NCBI GenBank assembly: GCA_946413655.1
Contig: CAMKLO010000005.1
Coordinates: forward strand, 1 to 64,000
DNA from: an uncultured Fibrobacter sp.
GTDB lineage: Bacteria; Fibrobacterota; Fibrobacteria; Fibrobacterales; Fibrobacteraceae
Reading direction: 5' to 3'
Length of the DNA: 64,000 bases
In this document: positions 26,906 to 37,052 of the stretch, piece by piece
Numbering within the stretch: position 1 is the stretch's first letter
Layout: each line of letters begins with the position of its first letter
Notes under the pieces: model-generated
What the model saw: the letters and a program-made list of their open reading frames with translations, nothing else
What the model was told of the DNA's origin: nothing
Databases searched by the model: none
Program-made: the position numbers and the translations under genes

Positions 26906-28512
26906 TAGAGTTTACCCGAAAGATGGCTGGATTCACAGGTCTCGCAAGGCTTCTTTTGTTTGCAAGCCTTGTGCTTGGCCTTGTGACTTCGTCCGTTGCT
27001 GCGGATTCGCTTTCTGTTTGGGTTATGGATAACGGTCGGGGTTCAAAGATTGCGTTGAATCGCCTTGTGAAAAAGTTCTATCGGGAGACGCATATTCCGG
27101 TGAAGTTGACTTCGCTTAGCTGGGGCGAGGCGTTTGACAAAATCACGAGGACGTTTACGGATTCGATTTCGCAGGCTCCCGATGTCCTCCAGCTAGGTTC
27201 GACGTGGGTTCCACATTTTGCAAAGGCGGGGGTAATCCGTCCGATTGATTTTTTGATGGCCGAAATTGATTCGAGCCGTTTTTTGGGTGAAGGTTTCCGC
27301 AGTTCGCATATCCCGGGGAGCTCGCTGACTTACGCGGTTCCGTGGTTTATTGATGTTCGTGGCTTATTTGTAAACGACCGCTTGTGGCAGGAACTCGGTT
27401 TCGATGATTCTGACGTGGAAACGTACGCACAGTTCGTCGGTGTGTTGAAGACAATCGCGAAGGCCGATTTGAAAAATGCCGATGGCGTCAAGGTGACTCC
27501 TTTTGCCGTCCCTGGCAAGGATGACTGGTCTGGGCAACAGTGTATGGCTCCGATTATTTGGGGACATGGCGGTGATTTTGTTTTGCCTTCGGGCAAGAAG
27601 GGCTATCGCAGTGCGCTTTTGGATTCGAATACGCTTGTCGGTCTTGCTCTCTATGCCGAAATCATGGGCGATTCGCAAATGGCGCCTTATAGCTTGTCCG
27701 AAAATTCCGCGGACAACGCGAATGGCTTTGTTCGTTCGGAACGTGTATTCCTTTACGGAACATCGGAATTGATAAAGCAACTGGACTACCCCGAAGAAGC
27801 CGGAGGTCTTGCCAATTCTGCCATCGCAAAGGACGGCATCAAGGTGTTGAAACTGCTTTCGGGACCCGCAGGCCGATTCTCGTTTATGGGCGGAAGCCAT
27901 TTGGCGCTTGGCAAAAAGAAGGATGCCTCCAAAAATGCCATGGCGGAGCGGTTCCTAGCCTACATGCTCCGTGCGGACAATATCGATGCCTATTCACGCC
28001 AGGTGGGGTTCTTGCCGGCGGATAGGAGCATTCTCCATATTTGGAATCGCGATTCCCGTTACTCCAAATTGGTTGCCGAGCTGGAACATGGCCGCAGTTT
28101 CCCTAATATTCCGGAATGGGGCGAGGTCGAAAGCATCTTGATGGAACTGTCGAACAATATGGGCAGTTTGTTCTTGAATACGGCAAACCGCAAAACGCGT
28201 AGCGCTCATCTTGCCCAGATGGTCTATAAGGCCCACAAGAAAATCAATGAAGCCTTGAAACATTCCGAGGAATTGAACGAAGCGGAAATGCTGCACTGGA
28301 TACAGCATATCTTTTTACAGAATTACAATGTAATTTATCCAAAGAATTCTGCCGATTTTATCAGTCGCGAAGAAGTGCCTATAGCCGGTGAAATTTCGGA
28401 TAAGGTAGTCTCTCCGAAATACTTGATTGTTGCTGGTGCGGGATTTTTGGTTATCTGTTTCATAGTTGTTTTTTGCGTTGCAAGAAAAAGGAAAATCAAG
28501 TCTCGCCAATGA
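26902..28512 (+). CDS. Extracellular solute-binding protein (family 1-like) with C-terminal transmembrane segment
   Basis: LSVWVMDNGRGSKIALNRLVKKFYRETHIPVKLTSLSWGEAFDKI; TM segment YLIVAGAGFLVICFIVVFCVARKRK at the C-terminus; overlaps the aroA stop. Confidence 0.8.
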   Translation: MIEFTRKMAGFTGLARLLLFASLVLGLVTSSVAADSLSVWVMDNGRGSKIALNRLVKKFYRETHIPVKLTSLSWGEAFDKITRTFTDSISQAPDVLQLGSTWVPHFAKAGVIRPIDFLMAEIDSSRFLGEGFRSSHIPGSSLTYAVPWFIDVRGLFVNDRLWQELGFDDSDVETYAQFVGVLKTIAKADLKNADGVKVTPFAVPGKDDWSGQQCMAPIIWGHGGDFVLPSGKKGYRSALLDSNTLVGLALYAEIMGDSQMAPYSLSENSADNANGFVRSERVFLYGTSELIKQLDYPEEAGGLANSAIAKDGIKVLKLLSGPAGRFSFMGGSHLALGKKKDASKNAMAERFLAYMLRADNIDAYSRQVGFLPADRSILHIWNRDSRYSKLVAELEHGRSFPNIPEWGEVESILMELSNNMGSLFLNTANRKTRSAHLAQMVYKAHKKINEALKHSEELNEAEMLHWIQHIFLQNYNVIYPKNSADFISREEVPIAGEISDKVVSPKYLIVAGAGFLVICFIVVFCVARKRKIKSRQ

Positions 28513-30650
28513 ATAAGTTGTTTAAAGTTACTTTCCGGCTGTTGCCGTTCCTTGTGGTGCCTCTATTTGCCCATGTGAATGTGGCGTCGTTCAAGAGCTA
28601 TGTGGATTCGATTATTCCGGGAGTGCGTTACGGAATGGCACTTCGCTCTGTCAAGTCGGGGCAGGAAATTGGCAACGTCAATGGGGATGAACAGTTTACC
28701 CCGGCAAGTACGCTCAAGACTTTGACGACGGCGGCGGCGCTCCATTTTTTACCCTTGGATTACGGGCCAAAAACAGATGTAACGGTTCTTGGCGATATCA
28801 AAAAACATACGTTGACGGGGGCGCTCAAGATTCGCGGTGAAGGGGACCCGAACATATCGGCTAGATTTTACGATGACATGTTTTTTGTCTTGAATTCCAT
28901 GGCGGATTCCATCCGTGCGATGGGTATCGATACTATCAACGGTCATATCGATTTGGATACCAGCTATTACACGGGTCCGTGGAAACCTGAAAATTGGCGT
29001 AGGAACTATTACGATTCCTGGTACGGTGCCGAAGTCGGACCTCTCGGATTTAACGACAACTGCGTGACAATACGCTTTTGGCCAGGACGCCGTGGAGATA
29101 CGGCAAATGTTAGCATCATTCCCGATATAGGTTATGTCAAGGTTGTAAACAACTTAAAGACCGTCAAGGGAAGGAAGAAAAAGTGGGTATATGGAATTGA
29201 TCCTGAAAAGTCCGTGATTACGCTTGGCGGGACAATCGGCGAAGGGGTCGATTCGGCGAGCATGGTACTCCCGATTCGCAATCCGGTGGGGTATTTTAGG
29301 GCCGCGTTCATGTATGCGCTCAAGAATCGTGGAATAGTCTTTAAAGAAAACAACTTGGTTACATCAAAAAATGAATTGAAAAAGTTTTCGTTCTCGGCGG
29401 CGCCCTTGTTGAGTATCCTTGACGAAATCAATCAGCGCAGCCAGAATTTCCACGCCGAGACGCTTTTGCGAAATCTCGGAGCGCAAGTTGTGGGTGAGGG
29501 CAGTGTCGAAGGTGGACGCAAGGCGGAACGCAGGTTTCTTTTGGAAATGGACCTGAACCCGACGCATTTTGACGTGTGGGACGGCAGCGGCCTTTCACCT
29601 GAAAACAAGGTGCAGCCTTCTACGATTGCGCACATGCTCGCGAAAATGGCGCGACATCCGAAGGGCCAATATTATATCAACAGTTTTGCGAGTCCCGGCG
29701 TGGGTTCCGGAGCAAAGCGCATGCAGAATTTGGACGCCATATGGCTTACCCGTTTCAAGACGGGCTTTATTTCAGAAGTCTATGGCTTGGTCGGATACAT
29801 TTACACAATTGACGAAGATACGCTTGCTGTTGCCATGTATTTGAACGGCACGAATGAAACTCCGGATATCAAGAGCAAGGACGTTCTCGACACGCTCTGG
29901 ATGAGGATAATCGATTATACGAACAAAGGCCGTCAGTCGCTTATGGAGATGAAGACCATGTGGCTAGAAGCGCAGGGAATCATCGGATTGAACAAGCGCC
30001 TGGATTATTTTTCGCAGCAACTCTTGGGACGCCCCTACAAGCTTGGGCCGATGGGCGAAGGCCATTTTGACCGCATTGACGATAAACCGTTAGTTTATTT
30101 AGACTCCGTCGATTGCATGACGTACGTGGAAAACGTCGTTGCGCTTGCCATGGCGAAAAGCGAAAAGTCGCTATTCAAGCAACTCCAGCGCCTCCGCTAT
30201 AAGGGCGGCAATATCAGCTATATGACGCGTAAACATTACATGCTCGACGACTGGGTCGGTGAAGGGAAATATGCGAAAGTCGTCCCGATGGAAGGCGAAG
30301 TCTCGGTGACGCGCACAATGCCCAAGAAGGAATTTTTCAAGAGCCACAACCTCAAATATACGGGGAAGGAAAAGCCGCTCAAAATTCGCTACATGCCTTT
30401 GGACAAGGCAATCGAAATGGCGAAAAAGCCGTACACCGGAGCGATGAAAGTTCTCGGTGTGGCGTTTGTTGCTTCTTCCGACAAAATCGATGTGACGCAT
30501 ACGGGATTAGTCGTGTTTACGCCGGGGAAAAAGCCTGTTCTACGCCATGCGTCTTCCATCAAGAAGCAGGTTGTCGAGCTCCCGCTTGCCGATTATCTCG
30601 CTACCCGCAAAATTCCGGGAATTACGTTCTTTAAGTTTATACAACATTAG
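28509..30650 (+). CDS. D-Ala-D-Ala carboxypeptidase (PBP4/S13) fused to a DUF1460-like amidase domain
   Basis: FTPASTLKTLTTAAAL (SxxK), ETLLRNLG, WDGSGLSPENK, RFKTGFI for S13; C-terminal half YLDSVDCMTYVENVVALA...GGNISYMTRKHYMLDDWV...THTGLVV for DUF1460. ATGA overlap with the preceding gene. Confidence 0.87.
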   Translation: MNKLFKVTFRLLPFLVVPLFAHVNVASFKSYVDSIIPGVRYGMALRSVKSGQEIGNVNGDEQFTPASTLKTLTTAAALHFLPLDYGPKTDVTVLGDIKKHTLTGALKIRGEGDPNISARFYDDMFFVLNSMADSIRAMGIDTINGHIDLDTSYYTGPWKPENWRRNYYDSWYGAEVGPLGFNDNCVTIRFWPGRRGDTANVSIIPDIGYVKVVNNLKTVKGRKKKWVYGIDPEKSVITLGGTIGEGVDSASMVLPIRNPVGYFRAAFMYALKNRGIVFKENNLVTSKNELKKFSFSAAPLLSILDEINQRSQNFHAETLLRNLGAQVVGEGSVEGGRKAERRFLLEMDLNPTHFDVWDGSGLSPENKVQPSTIAHMLAKMARHPKGQYYINSFASPGVGSGAKRMQNLDAIWLTRFKTGFISEVYGLVGYIYTIDEDTLAVAMYLNGTNETPDIKSKDVLDTLWMRIIDYTNKGRQSLMEMKTMWLEAQGIIGLNKRLDYFSQQLLGRPYKLGPMGEGHFDRIDDKPLVYLDSVDCMTYVENVVALAMAKSEKSLFKQLQRLRYKGGNISYMTRKHYMLDDWVGEGKYAKVVPMEGEVSVTRTMPKKEFFKSHNLKYTGKEKPLKIRYMPLDKAIEMAKKPYTGAMKVLGVAFVASSDKIDVTHTGLVVFTPGKKPVLRHASSIKKQVVELPLADYLATRKIPGITFFKFIQH

Positions 30651-30660
30651 TTTTAAACAG

Positions 30661-30770
30661 TCATCCCGGCGGAGCTGTATTTGAATTGTCATCCCGGACT
30701 TGTTCCGGGCTCGGCTTATACAATCCGTCATCCTGAACGAATGTGAAGGATCCAGTGACAGAACATGGAC
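30661..30770. repeat. Intergenic palindromic repeats (GTCATCCCGGACTTGTTCCGGG and GTCATCCTGA...AGGATCCAGTGAC types)
   Basis: tgtcatcccggacttgttccgggctc, then cgtcatcctgaacgaatgtgaaggatccagtgac. Confidence 0.75.
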
Positions 30771-30775
30771 TGTGT

Positions 30776-31243
30776 TTACAACAGCGAGTCCAAAGCGACA
30801 ATCGCCACGAGGCTGTAGTCGCCTTTTTTGTCTTCTGGTGCGGTTGCTTCGTCCAAGGCGCTTGGAGCAAAGACGGTCCAGGCATCGGGCGCCCAGCCGT
30901 AAGCGTTCATGGTGAGCTCGTTGCCCATGGCGATTTCGGCGGCTTCGATTTCTTCCCACTGGATGTTCCCTGTGGGTGCTTTGTAGTAGCGCAGCATGCC
31001 GATGGCGTCCATCATTTCGGGATAGTTATCGACAAATTCATAGACGCAGTCCTTGTAGCTTTTGCCGCTGACACGGACGACTTGGTACGTTCTGTTGTCC
31101 TTAAGAAACTTGGGTAGATCGCCGTGGTGCATCTCGATTTTGGCGCTTTTGCTGAAGAACGTCTCGAGTTCGCGGAAAACGTCTGAATCTTCTTCGAGGA
31201 GTGGCGAATGATTTTTGATGAGCGTTTTGATTTCTTCGGACAT
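30776..31243 (-). CDS. Hypothetical protein
   Basis: 155 aa ORF with plausible composition, divergent from purA; opposite strand lacks a better ORF. Confidence 0.6.
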   Translation of the reverse strand: MSEEIKTLIKNHSPLLEEDSDVFRELETFFSKSAKIEMHHGDLPKFLKDNRTYQVVRVSGKSYKDCVYEFVDNYPEMMDAIGMLRYYKAPTGNIQWEEIEAAEIAMGNELTMNAYGWAPDAWTVFAPSALDEATAPEDKKGDYSLVAIVALDSLL

Positions 31244-31389
31244 GCCGTAAAGATAAGAAATTTGTAATTTGTAAGGGTTGCCGGAAAAGGTGAGACTTGA
31301 AATACCCCCGTTTTTTCGGGTGAATTTGGGGTAGATTCGGGGGTGAAAGTTCGCATTTTTGGCTTGTACTTACTATCTTTAAAATGAAA

Positions 31390-31448
31390 AAGGGCTCCAG
31401 GGAGGTACCTTGGGGCAACCGTTTCGATTTTAAGATTAAAACGAAGGA
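31390..31448 (+). promoter_or_regulatory. purA leader with two predicted hairpins
   Basis: ccaggg-aggta-ccttgg and ttcgattttaagattaaaacgaa, immediately before the ribosome-binding region of purA. Confidence 0.4.
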
Positions 31449-31451
31449 AAT

Positions 31452-32735
31452 ATGGCAAATCGTGTAGTTATCGGCTCCCAGTGGGGCGACGAAGGAAAAG
31501 CCAAGGTTGTAGATTTCTTGACGCTCGATGCAGATATCATCGTGCGTTTTCAGGGCGGCGCCAATGCCGGCCATACTGTGGAAGTTGGTGACAAGAAGTT
31601 CGTCTTCCACTTGATTCCCTCGGGCATTATGCACCCGGACAAGATTTGCGTCATCGGTAACGGCGTTGTGCTCGACCCGATTCAGACTCTCAATGAAATT
31701 GCTGACCTCCATACGAAGGGTATCAACCCGGAAGGTCGTCTGTTTATCGCGAACAATGCTCATGTTGTGCTTCCGTACCACTCCACGCTCGACAAGGCCA
31801 AGGAGAAGAAGGCGGGCAAGGCTGCTATCGGTACTACGGGCCGCGGTATCGGTCCGTGCTATAGCGACAAGGTGAACCGTATCGGTGTCCGCGTGGGTGA
31901 CCTCATGGACGAACGCGAACTCCGCCCGCGTGTCGAAGCGATGGCGAAGGTCCACAACGAAGAATTCAAGGTGATGTACGATGTTCCGGAAATCGACCCG
32001 GAAGTGGTGATCAAGGACTATCTCGAACTGGGCCAGAAGATCAAGCCGTTCGTCGCCGACGTGAGCGAGATGCTCTACAAGGCCGTGAAGGAAGGCAAGC
32101 GTCTCGTGTTCGAAGGCGCCCAGGGCACTATCCTCGATGTCGATCAGGGCACGTACCCGTTCGTGACTTCGAGCAACACTGTTGCCGGTTACGCAAGCTG
32201 CGGCGCTGGCATCGGCCCCACGGTCCTCGACCAGGTTGTCGGTGTCGTCAAGGCTTACACGACTCGCGTGGGCAACGGTCCGTTCCCGACGGAACTTCTG
32301 GACGAGACGGGCGACAAGCTCCGCAACATCGGTAACGAATTCGGTGCAACGACGGGCCGCAACCGCCGCTGCGGCTGGTTCGATGCTCCGGTGGTCCGCA
32401 AGGCGACGGTCGTGAATGGTCTTACTCACCTCGCTATCACCAAACTCGATGTGCTCGACACGTTCGACACCATCAAGATTTGCACGCACTACATGTGCGA
32501 TGGCGAAAAGCTCGATTTGATTCCGAACCAGCTCTCCAAGGTCGGACGCTGCACGCCGGTCTATGAAGAAATGCCGGGTTGGAAGGTCGATACGAGCAAG
32601 TGCCGCAAGTTCGATGAACTTCCGGAAAACGCAAAGAAGTATTTAAACCGTATGGCGGAACTCGTGGGCGTGAAGATTGGCATGGTCTCTATCGGTGCCA
32701 AGCGCGACCAGAGTATCGTCGTAGATCTGGATTAA
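31452..32735 (+). CDS. purA: Adenylosuccinate synthetase
   Basis: VVIGSQWGDEGKAKVVDFL, GGANAGHTV, GTTGRGIGPCYSDK, EGAQGTILDVDQGTYPFVTSSNTVAG, GRNRRCGWFD. Confidence 0.97.
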   Translation: MANRVVIGSQWGDEGKAKVVDFLTLDADIIVRFQGGANAGHTVEVGDKKFVFHLIPSGIMHPDKICVIGNGVVLDPIQTLNEIADLHTKGINPEGRLFIANNAHVVLPYHSTLDKAKEKKAGKAAIGTTGRGIGPCYSDKVNRIGVRVGDLMDERELRPRVEAMAKVHNEEFKVMYDVPEIDPEVVIKDYLELGQKIKPFVADVSEMLYKAVKEGKRLVFEGAQGTILDVDQGTYPFVTSSNTVAGYASCGAGIGPTVLDQVVGVVKAYTTRVGNGPFPTELLDETGDKLRNIGNEFGATTGRNRRCGWFDAPVVRKATVVNGLTHLAITKLDVLDTFDTIKICTHYMCDGEKLDLIPNQLSKVGRCTPVYEEMPGWKVDTSKCRKFDELPENAKKYLNRMAELVGVKIGMVSIGAKRDQSIVVDLD

Positions 32736-32757
32736 TCAAAAACAAGGGGAAAATAAA

Positions 32758-33468
32758 ATGGACGCATCCACAGTTGATTTGTTGAAGGGGGTTGAACTCT
32801 TTTCGGAGCTCAATGAAGAACAGTTGGGGATGATTGCCAATCTGGTAATCGTCAAAAACTTCAATCGTGATGAGACTGTGGTCTTGGAAGGAGACGATTC
32901 GGTACAGGCTCTGTACTTGATCGCCACCGGTTCCGTGCAAGTCTATATGACGGGCATCGACGGCCGCGAAACCATTTTGTCTTTCCTTGAACGCGGGGAC
33001 TTTTTCGGGGAAATGTCGCTTATCGACGGCGAACCCCGGTCTGCCTCCGTCCGTACCGTGACTGACGCTAAGTTGCTTGTCATTCACCGTGAATCTTTCT
33101 TGAGCCTTATCCGCAAGTCGCCGGAGATTGCGATGGCGCTCATGAGCGAACTTTGCAAGAGGCTCCGCAAGGCGAACAAGCAAATCGGTTCACTTTCGAC
33201 GATGTCTGTGTCTGGCCGCGTGGCCGGTACGCTCCTGAACTTGATGCAGGAACGCGGTGTGCGCATCCATACGGACAACGGAAACATGGTGACGGTCATC
33301 CACAACCGCCCGACGCAGCAGCAACTCGCCGACATGTCTGGGACGACTCGTGAAACAGTGAGCCGTATCTGTTCCTTGTTGGTGCGTACAAATGCGATTG
33401 CGATGACCGGCAAGGATATCGTCATCTTTGACGAGGACGTGCTTCAGGAAAAAGCTACCAAGGGCTAG
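32758..33468 (+). CDS. Crp/Fnr-family transcriptional regulator
   Basis: cNMP-binding domain (GDFFGEMSLIDGEPRSASVRT) and C-terminal HTH (TQQQLADMSGTTRETVSRICSLL). Confidence 0.93.
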   Translation: MDASTVDLLKGVELFSELNEEQLGMIANLVIVKNFNRDETVVLEGDDSVQALYLIATGSVQVYMTGIDGRETILSFLERGDFFGEMSLIDGEPRSASVRTVTDAKLLVIHRESFLSLIRKSPEIAMALMSELCKRLRKANKQIGSLSTMSVSGRVAGTLLNLMQERGVRIHTDNGNMVTVIHNRPTQQQLADMSGTTRETVSRICSLLVRTNAIAMTGKDIVIFDEDVLQEKATKG

Positions 33469-33488
33469 GCCCGCTAAATAGAATTGAT

Positions 33489-34250
33489 ATGAATAAAATA
33501 AAGTCGCTTTGGAACAAGGTTAGGCAAACCGCCATTTTCAAGGCTTTTGTCATCTGGATTGTTGTCGTAGTTGTGCTTGTCTTTTTGGTCGATAAGCTTT
33601 TGATGCCTGCGTTTGCCGGGGCGTTTGCGAGTACGGGTACAGTCCCGAATCTCGAAGGGCTTTCGGAACAGGCCGCGGATTCCGTGTTGAAAAAGGCTGG
33701 CTTTAAGTATGAATGGACTGAAGAAGGCCGCTACAGCGCTCAGGTCCCGGCGGGCATGGTGCTTGTGCAGATGCCGAAGGCTGGGCGTACGGCAAAGATC
33801 GGCCGCACGGTGAAGCTCACGAAGAGCCTCGGCCTTCGCAAGGTCGTGATTCCCGACTTGCGTGGCAAAAGCCAGAAGCAGGCGGATATTTCGCTTGCCC
33901 GTGCAGGTCTTGTCCAAGGTGAAGTTGTCAAGGGCGCCCACCAGAGTATTCCTCGCGGTGTTGTGATTCGCACGATTCCGATTGCTGGCGACACGGTACG
34001 CGTAGGCGATACGGTGAAGGTTGTTATTTCTGCTGGCGTTACGACAGGTCGAATTTTGCTCCCCAATTTCGAAGGAATCCTCATGGACGAAGTTTATCCG
34101 CACATGGATAGGCTTGGATTCAAGGTGGGTTCTATCAAGCGCATGAAAAGTGAAGATGGCGCTCGTCCTGGTTCCGTCATCGAAACCTCTCCGAAATATG
34201 GCGACTATCTGAAGCCGGGTTCGAGGGTTGACTTTATCATTGCGGACTAG
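33489..34250 (+). CDS. PASTA-domain membrane protein
   Basis: N-terminal TM then three PASTA-like repeats (VPNLEGLSEQAADSVLKKAGF; IPDLRGKSQKQADISLARAGL; LPNFEGILMDEVYPHMDRLGF). Confidence 0.88.
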   Translation: MNKIKSLWNKVRQTAIFKAFVIWIVVVVVLVFLVDKLLMPAFAGAFASTGTVPNLEGLSEQAADSVLKKAGFKYEWTEEGRYSAQVPAGMVLVQMPKAGRTAKIGRTVKLTKSLGLRKVVIPDLRGKSQKQADISLARAGLVQGEVVKGAHQSIPRGVVIRTIPIAGDTVRVGDTVKVVISAGVTTGRILLPNFEGILMDEVYPHMDRLGFKVGSIKRMKSEDGARPGSVIETSPKYGDYLKPGSRVDFIIAD

Positions 34251-34267
34251 AACTGTTTAGGGAGATT

Positions 34268-36190
34268 TTGATGCTTCGTATCTTTTTTACGTGGTTGCTT
34301 TTTTGGGGAATGGTGTCTTTGTGCGCCTGCAGCTCTGCGCCTGCGAAAAAAAAGAACGATGTACATCCCGCTACTACAATGAATGCGGCCGATTCCGCTT
34401 TGGTCGAAAAGGTGGTGGCCGATGTGGCCGCGAAGCCCAAGGTCGAAGTTGATTTGGAAGCCGCCCATGAATTTTTCTTCCTTGCGAAGAATATGGAATT
34501 GCATGGCGACCAGCGTCAGGCCGATTTCTTCTGGAAGCAGGCTTATAAGGCGGACCCGACGAGCCGTTATTTGGGCTTTGGCGTTGCCGAACGTCTCGTT
34601 GCCGCTGGCGAAGATTCCTTGGCTTTAATCGAAGCGCAAAAGGCATCCAAGCTTAGGGGTAAACGCACGGCTTCGCAATATGCGTTGCTTGCCCGCCTTT
34701 ATGTGAAAACCGGCGAATCCGATTCGTGCCGCAAGTATTTTAATTTGGGTTTGGATTCTTCGCGTTACCAGGACATGGCTTTGCTTTACGATTACAGCCT
34801 GTACCTCGAAGCTGTCCGTGACGAGAAAGAACTTGTCCGTATTTACGACCTGCTTTTGCCGAAGGTCAATTACATTCCTACTTTGTTTCAACGTCAGCTG
34901 TCGCTTCTCCTGGATTTAGGGCGCGATTCTGCTGTGGTTGATCTTTTTGGTAAGGCGCACGAGGCCACTGGCGACAAGCAGATGCTTTTGCAGAAAGTAC
35001 GCGGCCTCATGGCGATGAAACGCTACAAGGAAGCCATTGCCATTGTGGATACGCTCACGAGCGCAAAACCCGAAGACGAGGAGATGACAATTATGGTGCT
35101 CTCTTCGATGCCGGGTGATAGTGCTTATGCATTTGCCATGAAGAAATATTATGAGGATGGCGTGAAAACGCCTGCGGTTCTCTGCTTTATTGGCCAGTAT
35201 GAATATGACATTGGCAACCGCGATAGCGCGAAGGTTCACTTGCTAGAATCCGTAGGTAAGTTGCAGGGTCAACCGAAATACGCAAACCGCGCCTACCTTG
35301 GACTCGTGAACATCTTTGCGAGCGAACAAAAGTTTGCCGAAGCCATCAAGTACGCCGAAAAGTCCGATTCCGTCAGCAACGGCGACACGAGAATGCTGCT
35401 TGCGTCTGTGTATGCGTTGGCCGACAAGTACGACAAGGCTTACCCCCTGCTTGATTCGCTCATGCAGTTCTGGGGAACATGGAAACCGCTTCCTGGCGTT
35501 GTGGATTCCGTAAATCTTGCGCAGATGCAGAACGAAGCGCAGATAAAGTATTTGCAGGTCCTCGACATTTATTCGAGAGCTCTCATCGGCGAAGCCTTGG
35601 ATATCGAAAAGAACGTGCGCGCAGATTCTCTCAAGAAGGCTCGTGCTCTCGACAATCGCACTCGTGCGCAGCAAATGCTCGAAACCTTCTTTGCGAAGGA
35701 TTCGACATATATGAGGGTTCGCCTTTCGATGGCGATGAACCTGGAACGTCTCAAACGCTACGACGAATCGTTCCTCCAATTTGAAGCCTTGTTGAAACAA
35801 CCTGGGTTCTCTCCGCATGAGACGGCTTCGACCTTGAACTATTACGGTTATTCGCTGATTGATTTGAACCGCTCGACGGATGAAGTCGAGAAGGGTTACA
35901 AACTTGTTCTCGAAGCCCTCGTTCTCGAAAAGGACGGTGAAGGGAAGGATGCCTATTTGGATTCCAAGGCGTGGGGCCTGTACCGCCTGGGCCGTTTTGA
36001 CGAAGCCTATCAGGTGATGCAGCTGATTGATAGCAAGATGATGGATCGTGACGATGTCTTCTGGGAACACATGGCCGCAATCCAGGATGCACTTGGTTTG
36101 AAAAAGAATGCTCGCAAGTCCTATAAGAAATTGCTGAAACTCAACCCCAAGCACCCTGCCGCATTGAAGTTCTTTGGCAAAAAGAAGTAG
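34268..36190 (+). CDS. TPR-repeat lipoprotein
   Basis: Lipobox CACSSAPAKKK; multiple TPR-like helices across 640 aa. Confidence 0.85.
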   Translation: MMLRIFFTWLLFWGMVSLCACSSAPAKKKNDVHPATTMNAADSALVEKVVADVAAKPKVEVDLEAAHEFFFLAKNMELHGDQRQADFFWKQAYKADPTSRYLGFGVAERLVAAGEDSLALIEAQKASKLRGKRTASQYALLARLYVKTGESDSCRKYFNLGLDSSRYQDMALLYDYSLYLEAVRDEKELVRIYDLLLPKVNYIPTLFQRQLSLLLDLGRDSAVVDLFGKAHEATGDKQMLLQKVRGLMAMKRYKEAIAIVDTLTSAKPEDEEMTIMVLSSMPGDSAYAFAMKKYYEDGVKTPAVLCFIGQYEYDIGNRDSAKVHLLESVGKLQGQPKYANRAYLGLVNIFASEQKFAEAIKYAEKSDSVSNGDTRMLLASVYALADKYDKAYPLLDSLMQFWGTWKPLPGVVDSVNLAQMQNEAQIKYLQVLDIYSRALIGEALDIEKNVRADSLKKARALDNRTRAQQMLETFFAKDSTYMRVRLSMAMNLERLKRYDESFLQFEALLKQPGFSPHETASTLNYYGYSLIDLNRSTDEVEKGYKLVLEALVLEKDGEGKDAYLDSKAWGLYRLGRFDEAYQVMQLIDSKMMDRDDVFWEHMAAIQDALGLKKNARKSYKKLLKLNPKHPAALKFFGKKK

Positions 36191-36196
36191 GTTCGT

Positions 36197-36988
36197 ATGA
36201 CCGCGGTATTTGACAAGGGTGCCTGTTTGCAAAAATTTTGGCGGGAATTTTTTTTACTGCTGTTGCTCACTCTCTTTTTGACAGGTTGTACCGGCGGGCG
36301 TCAGGCTGCGTCGAAAGCTGCAGAAAATGTCGAAGCTCCGCTCGATAGCCTCAAGGCCGTCTTTTCGCTTACAATTCAATCCCCGGATGGTGTAGAACAT
36401 GATTTGGATGCCGTGCTGTTCTCGGTTCCGAACAAACGCTACCGCATGGAATTGACGGGTACGCTTGGCATCGGTGTCGCATCGCTCCTCTGGCTCCCCG
36501 AAGGCTGGCAGATGGTGTTCCCGATAGAAAAAATGTACGTGAAGGGAGCCGGTTACATGGTTGGGCTTTTGAACGATCCGTCGCTTCCGCTAGTACATAT
36601 CCATCAGGTGGCCGGACTTTTTGACGGGAAAGTTATCCCCGACAATCTCGAAGAAATCTCTGTGCGCGATTCCGTGATTGTTGGCTCGGTAAATTCTGTT
36701 GTCTTGAAGATCCACGAAGCTCGTGACGCGATGACACGCCGTTATACTTACGCCGAAAAAGACGGCGAAGTGCTCTGGCTACAGACGCTTGGCCGTGACG
36801 GCAAGGACGAAAAACTTGTCATTGAAGAATACAAGGAATTCAAGGGAGTAAAGACCCCCTCGCATATTTTATTTGTTCGTGATACGACAAAATTCCTCGA
36901 ACTCCGCGTAAAACGTGTGACCCGCGGTAAATCATTTGGTTTTGGCACCTGGCGCCTGAATATCCCGAGAAGCTATAAGCAGATTTAA
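36197..36988 (+). CDS. Outer-membrane lipoprotein (LolB/DUF4292-like)
   Basis: Lipobox LFLTGCTGG; LSLTIQSPDGVEHDLDAVLFSVPNKRYRMELTGTLGIGVASLLWLPEGWQMVFP beta pattern. Confidence 0.65.
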   Translation: MTAVFDKGACLQKFWREFFLLLLLTLFLTGCTGGRQAASKAAENVEAPLDSLKAVFSLTIQSPDGVEHDLDAVLFSVPNKRYRMELTGTLGIGVASLLWLPEGWQMVFPIEKMYVKGAGYMVGLLNDPSLPLVHIHQVAGLFDGKVIPDNLEEISVRDSVIVGSVNSVVLKIHEARDAMTRRYTYAEKDGEVLWLQTLGRDGKDEKLVIEEYKEFKGVKTPSHILFVRDTTKFLELRVKRVTRGKSFGFGTWRLNIPRSYKQI

Positions 36989-37052
36989 GTAACGGGCGAA
37001 AGACATCCCCTTGTATCACTATAAAAGGTAAAGTTGAGAAGTGGCTTCCCAG

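Noticed and set aside
31101-32489. 462-aa minus-strand ORF
   Set aside because: Antisense to purA, a strongly conserved gene; composition typical of a shadow ORF.
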